This document shows, piece by piece, positions 1 through 9,780 of a stretch of 15,840 nt of DNA. The stretch's first letter is position 1. The number at the start of each line of letters is the position of its first letter. A model generated the notes under the pieces. The model saw nothing but the letters and a program-made list of their open reading frames with translations, ran no database searches and was not told where the DNA came from. This DNA comes from Eubacteriales bacterium (GTDB lineage Bacteria; Bacillota; Clostridia; Oscillospirales; Oscillospiraceae), in contig JAUMXS010000008.1 of assembly GCA_030528965.1 (NCBI GenBank), positions 3,574 through 19,413 of the forward strand, in the 5' to 3' direction. The position numbers were made by a program, and so were the translations under genes.

Positions 1-117
1 AGGCCGTCCGGACTCCCGGCATTCGATCTCCTGCCAGACGTACACCCGTCCGCAGCCGCTTTCTCTCTATCAAGCCGTACCTCTCATTCCTCTATGCGCT
101 CCGCCTCTCCCGGGCGG

Positions 118-151
118 AAGGGTTCCGGTACGAAAACGCACCGGAACCCTT
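118..151 (-). terminator. Strong hairpin downstream of eno, probable operon terminator
   Basis: Arms 118-132 and 137-151 form a 15-bp stem (one G-U pair) closed by a 4-base loop, beginning 13 nt after the eno stop on the minus strand. The stem is very stable, but the following bases (TTCCGCC) are not a U-run, so it is not a canonical intrinsic terminator. It may end transcription weakly or protect the 3' end of the operon mRNA. Bases 1-117 beyond it contain nothing I can identify. Confidence 0.6.
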
Positions 152-164
152 TGTAAAAACGACC

Positions 165-3034
<2,870 letters not shown>

Positions 3035-3053
3035 AACAACCGTCCCTTTCAAA

Positions 3054-3108
3054 AGCCCGCTCATAAGCCGGGCTCCCGTTTTTCGGCAAACGGGATAAGC
3101 CGCGGCTT
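3054..3108 (-). other. Cluster of three inverted repeats in the tpiA-gpmI gap
   Basis: In transcription order there are a perfect 12-bp palindrome (3097-3108), a 7-bp stem (3088-3094 with 3075-3081, 6-base loop) and a 6-bp stem (3069-3074 with 3054-3059, 9-base loop) ending in CGGGCTTTTG. They end about 20 nt before the chosen gpmI start. They could pause transcription, direct mRNA processing or modulate gpmI translation. The U-run is too short to call a terminator. Confidence 0.45.
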
Positions 3109-3143
3109 TGCGGGTATTTTTTATTCTCTTACAGTCTTTTGCG

Positions 3144-3917
3144 TCAGCCTTCCAGACGCGCAAATTCAATGATGCGCGCAAAGCTCTCCGGATCGAGGGA
3201 AGCGCCGCCGATGAGGCCGCCGTCCACGTCCGGCTGTGCCAGCAGCTGAGATGCATTCTTCGGCGACATGGAGCCGCCGTACAGAATGCTCACGCTCCGG
3301 CTGAAACGTGCACCGTACTGCCGGCGAAGACGTTCACGGATCGCGCCGCAGACTTCCTGCGCCTGCTCGGCCGTGGCCGTGCGTCCCGTGCCGATCGCCC
3401 AGATCGGTTCGTACGCAATTACGCAGCGGCGCAGCTGCTCCGGCGTGACGCCCCAGAGCGCAGCCTTGACCTGATATCCCACATATTCCATCGTGAGGTC
3501 CTTATCCCGCTGCTCCAGCGATTCTCCCACACAGATAATGGGGGAGATGCCCTCTTTCAGCAGCTGATGCACCTTCCGGTTCACCTGACTGTCGGTTTCC
3601 CCGTGATACTGCCGACGCTCACTGTGTCCCACGATACAATAGCGCACTCCGATATCGGACAGCATCTGCGCCGATACTTCGCCGGTGTATGCACCGGAAT
3701 CATATTCACTGACATCCTGCGCGCCGATACCCAGGCGACGATAATGCGCCGCGATGAGAGCCGGGATAAAAGGCGAAGGCACACACAGCAGCGCCTCACA
3801 GCCCTTTTCATCGCCGACCTTGTTATACAGCGCGTCCGCAAAACTCTTGACCTGAGAGGCCAGCATGTTCATTTTCCAGTTGCCCGCTATAATTGCTTTG
3901 CGGTATTTTTTATTCAA
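3144..3917 (-). CDS. tpiA: Triosephosphate isomerase
   Basis: Interconverts dihydroxyacetone phosphate and glyceraldehyde 3-phosphate. The 257-residue product has the standard TIM-barrel length and active site: N13 and K15 in AGNWKMN, H98 in IVGHSERR, and E170 in AYEPIWAIGTG, followed by the ILYGGSMSPKN and GGLIGGASL phosphate-binding segments. The chosen start is TTG at 3917, giving NKKYRKAIIAGNWKMN, with GAGGAG ten bases upstream. An in-frame ATG at 3956 would add 13 unconserved residues. It is second in the operon, 176 nt after pgk in a gap that holds several hairpins. A poor promoter candidate (TATTAT at 3946-3941, no good -35) precedes it. The GAQN segment reads GAQD, a non-catalytic change. 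Confidence 0.97.
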   Translation of the reverse strand: MNKKYRKAIIAGNWKMNMLASQVKSFADALYNKVGDEKGCEALLCVPSPFIPALIAAHYRRLGIGAQDVSEYDSGAYTGEVSAQMLSDIGVRYCIVGHSERRQYHGETDSQVNRKVHQLLKEGISPIICVGESLEQRDKDLTMEYVGYQVKAALWGVTPEQLRRCVIAYEPIWAIGTGRTATAEQAQEVCGAIRERLRRQYGARFSRSVSILYGGSMSPKNASQLLAQPDVDGGLIGGASLDPESFARIIEFARLEG

Positions 3918-3998
3918 TCCCGCCGCACTCCTCTCATTCCATAATACCCCGTACACTCATAGCCTCGAAAGCCCGTTTCCCGTGCACAGGATTAGAAC

Positions 3999-4044
3999 AG
4001 CCTTTTTGCCTCATGTATATCCGCACATGTACGACAAAAAGGCT
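3999..4044. repeat. Inverted repeat with 10-bp arms in the pgk-tpiA gap
   Basis: The arms AGCCTTTTTG (3999-4008) and CAAAAAGGCT (4035-4044) are perfect complements separated by 26 bases, which themselves contain a CATGT/ACATG pairing. The right arm shares bases 4041-4044 with the small terminator-like stem just upstream in transcription, so the two structures are mutually exclusive in RNA. Confidence 0.6.
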
Positions 4045-4079
4045 TGTTCACAAAGCCCCCGGGAGGCTCGCCTCCCGGG
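4036..4079 (-). terminator. Tandem hairpins after pgk, candidate attenuator or processing site
   Basis: Fourteen nt after the pgk stop is a 9-bp GC-only-loop stem (4071-4079 with 4058-4066, loop of 4). It is followed directly by a small stem (4053-4057 with 4041-4045) and then T5 on the minus strand (4040-4036). The second unit has the layout of a weak intrinsic terminator. Partial termination here would lower tpiA-gpmI-eno relative to pgk; alternatively the stems protect a processed pgk mRNA end. Confidence 0.5.
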
Positions 4080-4093
4080 CGGTCATAATATTC

Positions 4094-5287
4094 TTACTGA
4101 TCCAGCAGACACATAACGCCGGGCATATCCTTGCCGGCAAAGAAGTCGAGGGAAGCGCCGCCGCCCGTGCTGATGTGCGTGATCTTATCGGAAAAGCCCA
4201 TCTGCTCCACCGCAGAGACAGAGTCGCCGCCGCCGACGATCGTCATGGCATCAAGGTCCGCCAGAGCCTGCGCCATGGCACGTGTTCCTTCGGCAAAGGC
4301 CGGGAATTCAAATACGCCCAGAGGCCCGTTCCAGACAACCGTTCCGGCTCCCTGGACCGCATCCGCATAGATCTTCTGCGTCTTGGGTCCAATGCCCATG
4401 CCCATCCATCCTTCGGGAATGGCGTCAATGTCCACGACCTTGCTGTCTGCATCGGCCGCAAAACGATCCGCGACCATGAGATCCACCGGCAGAAGAAGCG
4501 TCTTATCCAGCTTCTTCGCCTTTTCGAGCATCTCAAGGCAGTAGCCGATCTTGTCATCCTCCACCAGAGAGGCACCCACATTGTGCCCCAGAGCCTTCAG
4601 GAAGGTATACGCCATGCCGCCGCCGATGATCACCTTGTCGGCCTTTTCCAGCAGGTTCTGAATGACATCCAGCTTATCCGAGACCTTGGCACCGCCGAGG
4701 ACCGCCACGAAGGGATGTGCGGGCTTTTCCATGGCTCTGCCCAGGAACTTCAGTTCCGTTTCCATGAGGAAACCGGAGTAAGCGGGAAGATACGCTGCCG
4801 CACCGGCCGTGGAGGCATGATTGCGGTGCGCCGTTCCAAAGGCATCCGACACATAAACGTCAGCAAAGCTGGCCAGCTTCTTCGAGAACTCGGGATCGTT
4901 CTTGCTCTCTTCCTTATGGAAGCGGGTGTTTTCCAGCACCATCAGCTCGCCCGGCTTCAATTCGGCAGCCAGCGCCTGCGCGCTCTCGCCAATGACGTCA
5001 TCCGCCATCTTCACCGGCATCTGGAGCAGCTCGGAAAGACACTTCGCAACAGGGCGGAGGGACAGTTCCGGTTTCCATTCTCCCTTGGGCTTGCCAAGAT
5101 GAGAACAAACGATCACGGCAGCTCCATGCTCCAGCAGATACCGGATCGTCGGCAGCGGAGCACGAATTCTCTTATCACTGCGGATCTCGCCGGTTTCCTT
5201 GTTCAGGGGTACATTGAAATCGCAGCGCAGCAAAACCCGCTTTCCCTGCGGGTTGAAATCACGAACGGTTTTTTTGACATAACGCAT
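4094..5287 (-). CDS. pgk: Phosphoglycerate kinase
   Basis: Transfers phosphate from 1,3-bisphosphoglycerate to ADP, the first ATP-yielding step of glycolysis. The 397-residue product has the normal length and motifs: RCDFNVPL near the N-terminus, the substrate-binding [25 protein letters not shown], the hinge region NGPLGVFE, the nucleotide site GGGDSVSAV and the C-terminal [10 protein letters not shown]. The ATG start has GGGAGG eleven bases upstream. It is the first gene of pgk-tpiA-gpmI-eno and follows a promoter candidate at 5324-5352 and the mgsA terminator, so the operon probably starts here. The gapA and cggR genes that often precede pgk are absent. Confidence 0.98.
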   Translation of the reverse strand: MRYVKKTVRDFNPQGKRVLLRCDFNVPLNKETGEIRSDKRIRAPLPTIRYLLEHGAAVIVCSHLGKPKGEWKPELSLRPVAKCLSELLQMPVKMADDVIGESAQALAAELKPGELMVLENTRFHKEESKNDPEFSKKLASFADVYVSDAFGTAHRNHASTAGAAAYLPAYSGFLMETELKFLGRAMEKPAHPFVAVLGGAKVSDKLDVIQNLLEKADKVIIGGGMAYTFLKALGHNVGASLVEDDKIGYCLEMLEKAKKLDKTLLLPVDLMVADRFAADADSKVVDIDAIPEGWMGMGIGPKTQKIYADAVQGAGTVVWNGPLGVFEFPAFAEGTRAMAQALADLDAMTIVGGGDSVSAVEQMGFSDKITHISTGGGASLDFFAGKDMPGVMCLLDQ

Positions 5288-5323
5288 AAACAGCTTTTCC
5301 TCCCGTCAAAACTTCCTCACTAT

Positions 5324-5352
5324 ATTTTATTACACAACTTCCAATAATTCAA
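5324..5352 (-). promoter_or_regulatory. Candidate sigma-A promoter for pgk-tpiA-gpmI-eno
   Basis: On the minus strand TTGAAT (5352-5347) and TAAAAT (5329-5324) are separated by exactly 17 bases (4/6 and 5/6 matches to consensus) in an AT-rich stretch. Transcription would begin near 5317, about 30 nt before the pgk ATG and well after the mgsA terminator. No clear CcpA cre or CggR operator was recognised. The stretch 5353-5508 between terminator and promoter holds nothing else I can support. Confidence 0.6.
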
Positions 5353-5508
5353 TCATGTTTTGTTCAAAAACGTAGCTTTTTTCTGCCGAAACCGCTTGTT
5401 CTTCCGTTTTTTTCTCCAATTTTGGTACAAAAAATTCGTGATCCGTATTTTCCGCACTCTTTCCGTATCCGGTTTCCGCAGCAGGGCCGAGCTCCTCCAA
5501 AATCACAG

Positions 5509-5545
5509 AAAAAACGTCGGGAAAGCTCTTCCGGCTCTCCCGACG
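5509..5545 (-). terminator. Intrinsic terminator of the mgsA-like gene
   Basis: Arms 5534-5545 and 5515-5526 form a 12-bp GC-rich stem (one G-U pair) with a 7-base loop. On the minus strand it is followed directly by TTTTTT (5514-5509). It begins 18 nt after the mgsA stop. This is a canonical Rho-independent terminator and separates mgsA from the pgk operon. Confidence 0.92.
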
Positions 5546-5563
5546 ATCTTTCAACGCATCGGT

Positions 5564-5965
5564 TCAGTTTTTGGGATTAACTATGTCTCTCCAGTCGAGA
5601 TCACCCCGACGCAGACCCTGGATGAGGACCTCCGCCGTCGCCACATTCGAGGCAAAGGGGATATTGTACTGATCGCAAAGACGGGATATCGTATCCGCGG
5701 GACGATAATCTTCCTTCCCGTACGGATCACAGAAAAACAGCACCAGGTCGATCTCGTTATAGGTGATCCGGGCACCGATCTGCTGCACGCCGCCCTGCGC
5801 ACCAGACAAATACAGATCAATGTCCAGCCCCGTGGCATCCGCGACGAGCTTGCCCGTCGTGTTGGTCGCACAGATCTGATGCTGGGAGAGGATTCCGCAA
5901 TAGGCGATGCAGAACTGGACCATCAGTTCCTTTTTTCCGTTGTGTGCCATGAGCGCGATATTCAT
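5564..5965 (-). CDS. mgsA: Methylglyoxal synthase-like protein with altered catalytic residues
   Basis: By homology this belongs to the MgsA family, which converts dihydroxyacetone phosphate to methylglyoxal and phosphate. The 133-residue product has the family length and fold: MNIALMAH, ATNTTGKL, SGAQGGVQQIGARI, IDLVLFF, YNIPFASNVATAE and the clostridial ending RGDLDWRDIVNP. Aligned to E. coli MgsA, the phosphate-binding residues are kept (K12, T34, T36, T37, G55). The catalytic Asp71 is V60 (GTG codon), Asp20 is N9, His98 is Y87, and the segment around Asp101 is one residue shorter and ambiguous. It may therefore not make methylglyoxal. The ATG start has AAAGGG eight bases upstream; an in-frame GTG lies three codons earlier. 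It has its own promoter and terminator. Family assignment is secure; enzymatic activity is doubtful. Confidence 0.88.
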   Translation of the reverse strand: MNIALMAHNGKKELMVQFCIAYCGILSQHQICATNTTGKLVADATGLDIDLYLSGAQGGVQQIGARITYNEIDLVLFFCDPYGKEDYRPADTISRLCDQYNIPFASNVATAEVLIQGLRRGDLDWRDIVNPKN

Positions 5966-6042
5966 CCTCGTCACCCTTTCCGCTGTCAAGCGCCGTCAAC
6001 GCTTCGTTAAAAATTTGTCAACCAGCCGGCTGATACATAATC

Positions 6043-6071
6043 ATTATATCCACAACTGCTTCGTTTTTCAA
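6043..6071 (-). promoter_or_regulatory. Near-consensus sigma-A promoter for the mgsA-like gene
   Basis: On the minus strand TTGAAA (6071-6066, 5/6) and a perfect TATAAT (6048-6043) are 17 bases apart. Transcription should start near 6036, giving a leader of about 70 nt. The leader contains the palindromic CAGCCGGCTG and three closely spaced TTGAC words, whose meaning is unknown. This is the strongest promoter in the window. Confidence 0.85.
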
Positions 6072-6117
6072 TGGGAATTTTGTATTAATTTCCGACCGAA
6101 GTTTTGTACAGCTATTT

Positions 6118-6223
6118 CCGGATGCCTGCACCGTACATTTCCATGCCGGATGTCAGCACCTGAAAATTCCTTTCCGGACATCTGCCCCAGACGTTTCCCT
6201 GCGCCTGTCTGCCGGCGTTTTCC
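6118..6223. repeat. Degenerate 28-nt tandem repeat between mrdA and the mgsA promoter
   Basis: On the plus strand the units begin CCGGATG at 6118, CCGGATG at 6146 and CCGGACA at 6174, spaced exactly 28 nt. Units one and three agree at about 20 of 28 positions, sharing the pattern CTGC.CC then TTTCC. A decayed, indel-containing fourth unit (TCTGCC then GTTTTCC) runs up to the mrdA stop codon. A possible further remnant lies at 6092-6117. The repeat is entirely intergenic, and no function is apparent. Confidence 0.6.
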
Positions 6224-6225
6224 GC

Positions 6226-8331
6226 TCAGGAGAGCGGCGTCAGTTCGCCTTCGAGGCCGGAGTTGCTGTCCCGGAACGAGAAATAATACTCCAGCACAGC
6301 TCTCGCAATGGGTGCAACGTCCGATCCGGCTTTACCTTTTTCCACGACCACCGCCACGGCGATCTCCGGATCATCATAGGGCGCATAACAGACAAAGACC
6401 GCGTTGTTTGTAAGCTGTTCACCCATCTGGGCCGTACCGGTCTTGGCGCCGATCTTGACGGGAAAATCATAAAAATACTTGTGCAGGAAGCCCGTCGTGG
6501 TGTTGGACAGTCCCCACATGCCCTGATGAACGGCATCAAAATATTCCTGTTCCGTCTCGATCCGGCTGAGGATCTCCGCTTCCCGTTCATAGAGTTTTTC
6601 CGAGTAGTCATAGCTGCGGACGCTCTTGAGAATGGAGTTGGAATAACGCGTACCGTTGTTCGCCAGTGTCGCCGTATAGGATGCGAGCTGCAGCGGTGTA
6701 AACTGAGACAGAGACTGGCCGATGGCCGCCTGCAGCGTGTCGCCGTTATACCAGGGCTCACCCGTCAGCTGTTCCTTGAGCAGCTGGGTAGACATCTGGC
6801 CCACGCTCTCCGTGAGTTCGATACCCGTCGGTTCACCCAGTCCGAAGTCCTTTGCATAGGCGGACAGCCGGTCGATACCCAGCAGGTCTCCCCAGTGGAA
6901 GAAGAAATAGTTGCAGGATTCCTGGATCGCTTCCACGATGCTGATCACGCCGTGCGATACGCCCGGGCCTTCACTGACGATCCAGCAGCTCGGCGTATAG
7001 CCCGCGTCGGCATATTTCATAAAGGTCACTTCATCTTTCAGCGTGGTCTGTACCGCAATGATCCCCTGATCCAGAAGAGCAATGGCCGTGCACGGCTTGA
7101 AAGTGGAACCGGGGGAATAGATTCCGTTCAATGCCCGGTTAAAAAGCGGGGCGTTGGGCTCGGAGGCTATTTCCGTATAATTCTCCATCAGCGTGGCCAG
7201 ATCGAAAGTCGGATAGCTCGCAAGGCACAGCGGCTCTCCCGCATTCACATCCACGACCGCCACACTGCCCGCCGGGATCATCTCAACGATCTCATCTTCG
7301 TTGCCGTGGGCAATATTCTCCGCGTTTTCCTCTCTGCGGGTCTCGTTGGTCTCCAGAATAAAGGATTCCAGCGCACGTTCCGCCGCTTCCTGCAAACCGA
7401 TATCGATGGTAAGATACACATGGCTGCCGGGTTCCGGCTCCTCGGTGTACACCGTGGAGATCACCGTTCCGTCGGCTGTGGCCGTCTCCTGCGCTGTTCC
7501 GTCCTTCCCGTGCAGATACTCCTCAAACGCAAGTTCCACGCCGTCCTTGCCCACATACGCATCCATCGGATAGCCCAGCGCCTGATATTTCTCGACCTCA
7601 TAGCCGTAGATCTGCCCGACATAGCCCAGAAGATGCGCGGCATAGCTCGTATGATACTCGCGTATGTACGCAGGCTCCACCTCGACACCGGGGATGTCAT
7701 GCTCCTTGAGCATAGTGATAAGCTCGATCGAAACATCCTCCGCAAAGATATAATCCGATGTGTGGACGACAAAATGCATATTGAGCGCATAGCGCAGGCC
7801 GGCAATGATACGCATTTCCCGGGCCCCATAGCTGCCGTCAATGTCATAGCGGGTGCGGAAATACGCCATCAGTTCCACGGCGGATATATTCGGGTCCAGT
7901 CCTTTATCCTCCAGATAGGTCGTCAGGTTTGCCCGCTGGAGATCGGTCATAGCCGTATATTCAAAGGGAGGAGTCTTCGTGATGGGCAGTTCGTCGTTAT
8001 AGTCTTCCCCATACTCTTCCATCATCTCCGCAAGTTCAAGCAGGACCGCGTTGGGATCATCCACCACGCCGTTATAAAACAGATCATCCGTATTGAGAAC
8101 CAGATTGTTGCAGACGCTGTTGGAGATCAGCGTACGGCCGTAACGGTCCATGATATTGCCGCGCACGCCGGTCACAGTACGTTCGGTGATGATACTGTTG
8201 AGGCTCTGTTCATAGTATTTCTCTCCCTCGACGATCTGCAGCTTATAGAGAAATACAAAATAGACCATGCTGAGCACGGCGACGAAGACCACAGAGGCGG
8301 CGATGCGCCCGGAGGAAATCAGTTTTTTCAT
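6226..8331 (-). CDS. mrdA: Penicillin-binding protein 2 (class B peptidoglycan transpeptidase)
   Basis: Cross-links peptidoglycan in the elongasome with MreC/MreD and a RodA-type glycosyltransferase. The 701-residue product has a short cytoplasmic N-terminus, one membrane anchor (about residues 10-30), the class B dimerisation motif RGNIMDRYGR (58-66), a long linker/head region, and the transpeptidase domain with STFK (S409 nucleophile), SCN (472-474) and KTGTA (630-634). An acidic loop (about 329-351) precedes the strand before STFK. The ATG start has AAAGGAG seven bases upstream. It is last in the mreC-mreD-mrdA run, 34 nt after mreD. The PBP2 rather than PBP3/SpoVD assignment rests on this context and on the head-domain insertion. 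It is a beta-lactam target. Confidence 0.93.
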   Translation of the reverse strand: MKKLISSGRIAASVVFVAVLSMVYFVFLYKLQIVEGEKYYEQSLNSIITERTVTGVRGNIMDRYGRTLISNSVCNNLVLNTDDLFYNGVVDDPNAVLLELAEMMEEYGEDYNDELPITKTPPFEYTAMTDLQRANLTTYLEDKGLDPNISAVELMAYFRTRYDIDGSYGAREMRIIAGLRYALNMHFVVHTSDYIFAEDVSIELITMLKEHDIPGVEVEPAYIREYHTSYAAHLLGYVGQIYGYEVEKYQALGYPMDAYVGKDGVELAFEEYLHGKDGTAQETATADGTVISTVYTEEPEPGSHVYLTIDIGLQEAAERALESFILETNETRREENAENIAHGNEDEIVEMIPAGSVAVVDVNAGEPLCLASYPTFDLATLMENYTEIASEPNAPLFNRALNGIYSPGSTFKPCTAIALLDQGIIAVQTTLKDEVTFMKYADAGYTPSCWIVSEGPGVSHGVISIVEAIQESCNYFFFHWGDLLGIDRLSAYAKDFGLGEPTGIELTESVGQMSTQLLKEQLTGEPWYNGDTLQAAIGQSLSQFTPLQLASYTATLANNGTRYSNSILKSVRSYDYSEKLYEREAEILSRIETEQEYFDAVHQGMWGLSNTTTGFLHKYFYDFPVKIGAKTGTAQMGEQLTNNAVFVCYAPYDDPEIAVAVVVEKGKAGSDVAPIARAVLEYYFSFRDSNSGLEGELTPLS

Positions 8332-8365
8332 AAAAAAACTCCTTTATGAAGCGGAGGGCATGCTT

Positions 8366-8917
8366 TTATCCGACTTGCCGGCGGAGTTTGATCTCCCGCT
8401 CAACAGCGAGCAGATCCGCAGCGGCGATCCTGCGGACAGGGAAGTATGACAGCGGAACGAAAGGCAGAGACCAGAGAGTCTGGAGCATTCCGGTGAGGAA
8501 GAGGGATGCCCAGGCGGAGGGATTCCGCACCATATGCGGCATGGCCTGACAGAAAGCGATCAGGCACAGAAACGCCGCGGACAAAAGGAAAAAGGAGAAA
8601 AAGCGTCGATTCATAAAAAAATACGTCATAAACCCGGCGAGAAAACCGAGAAGAGGGCAGAGGACGGTAAAAAGGACCACGCTGTCGCTGGAAACGCCGT
8701 CCATCCAGAGCCCGGCGCACAGGCCAAATACGCCTCCCCAGACGCCTCCTTCGAACAGGCCGACGGCGGCCGCCAGCAAAGGCGGCAGCAGAGGCCGTAC
8801 GCCCAGTATGGAGATGCGGGAAAAGACAAGCTCCTGCAGAAGCTCAAATATCAGCAAAAACAGGGCATACCACAGGGCACGGCGGAAACCGCGCCGCATT
8901 AACAGTTCCTGAAGCAT
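8366..8917 (-). CDS. mreD: Rod shape-determining protein MreD
   Basis: A 183-residue, strongly hydrophobic protein with about five or six predicted membrane segments (for example 14-32, 41-70, 79-100 and 107-125, plus one near 138-160). This matches the length and profile of MreD, a poorly conserved integral membrane partner of MreC in the elongasome. The GGAGGAGAGG ribosome site sits seven bases before the ATG. It lies 20 nt after mreC and 34 nt before mrdA, so it is co-transcribed with them. Sequence alone would give only a generic membrane protein; the mreC-mreD-mrdA order makes the call firm. Confidence 0.88.
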   Translation of the reverse strand: MLQELLMRRGFRRALWYALFLLIFELLQELVFSRISILGVRPLLPPLLAAAVGLFEGGVWGGVFGLCAGLWMDGVSSDSVVLFTVLCPLLGFLAGFMTYFFMNRRFFSFFLLSAAFLCLIAFCQAMPHMVRNPSAWASLFLTGMLQTLWSLPFVPLSYFPVRRIAAADLLAVEREIKLRRQVG

Positions 8918-8937
8918 GAAACAGCCTCTCCTCCGGT

Positions 8938-9780
8938 TTATTCGACGACTTCGAATTCCTTGACAACGAACACCTGTGACAGTTTCGTAAAATCGCAGGC
9001 AGGCTTGATGAGACCGAACATGGTCTGTCCGCCGGCCTCGGATCTGAGTTCTTCCACAGTGCCGACCACGACACCCTGCGGGAACAGACCGCCCTTGCCG
9101 GATGTCGTAACCGTATCGCCGGTCAGGACAATGGCTCCCTCAGCCAGATAACTGAGGCGGGCAAGGCCCTTCTGCATAAGCGAAAACTCGCCCTCGAGGA
9201 TCGCCGCACTGGAGACTTCGCCGACCAGCACGCCCACACTCATATTGACGTCAATAACTGTGCAGACCACGGCCCAGTCGGGTCCCAGTTCGGTCACCTG
9301 TCCGACCAGTTCGCCGGCCGAGGAAATGACACAGTCCCCGATCTTCACGCCGTGCTTTTCACCCTTGCTGATCGTAAACGCATCTGTCCAGTTGGAGGTC
9401 TCCCAGGAGATGATGCGGGCTGCCTCCGTGTCAAAATCGCTGTGCTTTTCCAAATAGCCGAGTAGTTCGCGGTATCTCTCGTTTTCCTCGATCAAACCGG
9501 CGGCATCGCGAAGCTGTGCCTGCGCATCCGCCAGCTGGATGCGGAGGGATTCGTTCTCTTCCTGCAGACGGTCATACTTATAGATATAGCCGTAGATACC
9601 CTCCAGCCATCCGGCAGCAGATTCCACCGTCTGCTGGACGGGTTCACCCAGAGAGGCAAAAAGATTCTGCATCGGGCCTGTCCGTCCCTCCCGCCGGGAG
9701 GCTGCCAGCGCTATGAGCAAAGCCAGAACCAGCACGCCCGCGCCGAGTCGGATCCCGTATTTCTTCAAATAGCGTTTCAC
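8938..9780 (-). CDS. mreC: Rod shape-determining protein MreC
   Basis: Periplasmic-side scaffold that links MreB filaments with PBP2 and activates elongasome synthesis. The 280-residue product has a basic N-terminus (KRYLKKYGIRLG), a single membrane segment at about 12-27, a coiled coil at about 65-105 rich in Glu/Leu/Arg (YDRLQEENESLRIQLADAQ), then the double beta-barrel domain with ISSAGELVGQV and TSGKGGLFPQGVVVGTV. The start is GTG at 9780, whose GTGA overlaps the maf stop TGA, and the upstream Shine-Dalgarno is poor, so translation is probably coupled to maf. Upstream in-frame codons would add unconserved residues inside maf. mreB, normally just upstream of mreC, is not in this locus. Confidence 0.94.
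   Translation of the reverse strand: MKRYLKKYGIRLGAGVLVLALLIALAASRREGRTGPMQNLFASLGEPVQQTVESAAGWLEGIYGYIYKYDRLQEENESLRIQLADAQAQLRDAAGLIEENERYRELLGYLEKHSDFDTEAARIISWETSNWTDAFTISKGEKHGVKIGDCVISSAGELVGQVTELGPDWAVVCTVIDVNMSVGVLVGEVSSAAILEGEFSLMQKGLARLSYLAEGAIVLTGDTVTTSGKGGLFPQGVVVGTVEELRSEAGGQTMFGLIKPACDFTKLSQVFVVKEFEVVE

Noticed and set aside
3035..3256. 74-residue N-terminal extension of gpmI
   Set aside because: It overlaps the end of tpiA, is not conserved in the family, and crosses the hairpin cluster. The TTG at 3034 with its Shine-Dalgarno fits the conserved start.
5288..5508. CggR or CcpA operator upstream of pgk
   Set aside because: A gapped CCAA..TTGG and other AT-rich words are present, but none matches the cre or CggR operator consensus well enough.
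5330..5554. 74-codon minus-strand reading frame starting TTG between the mgsA-like gene and pgk
   Set aside because: Its first codons are the mgsA terminator stem and U-tract, no ribosome site precedes the TTG, and its end overlaps the pgk promoter. It resembles no family I know.
6118..6223. CRISPR array
   Set aside because: Spacing is regular, but the whole 28-nt unit is a degenerate repeat with no distinct spacer, and no cas gene is nearby.
6481..8349. 622-codon plus-strand open frame antisense to mrdA
   Set aside because: Composition is a shadow of the GC-rich codon bias of mrdA (rich in R, H, I with no domain). mrdA has full catalytic motifs and a perfect ribosome site.
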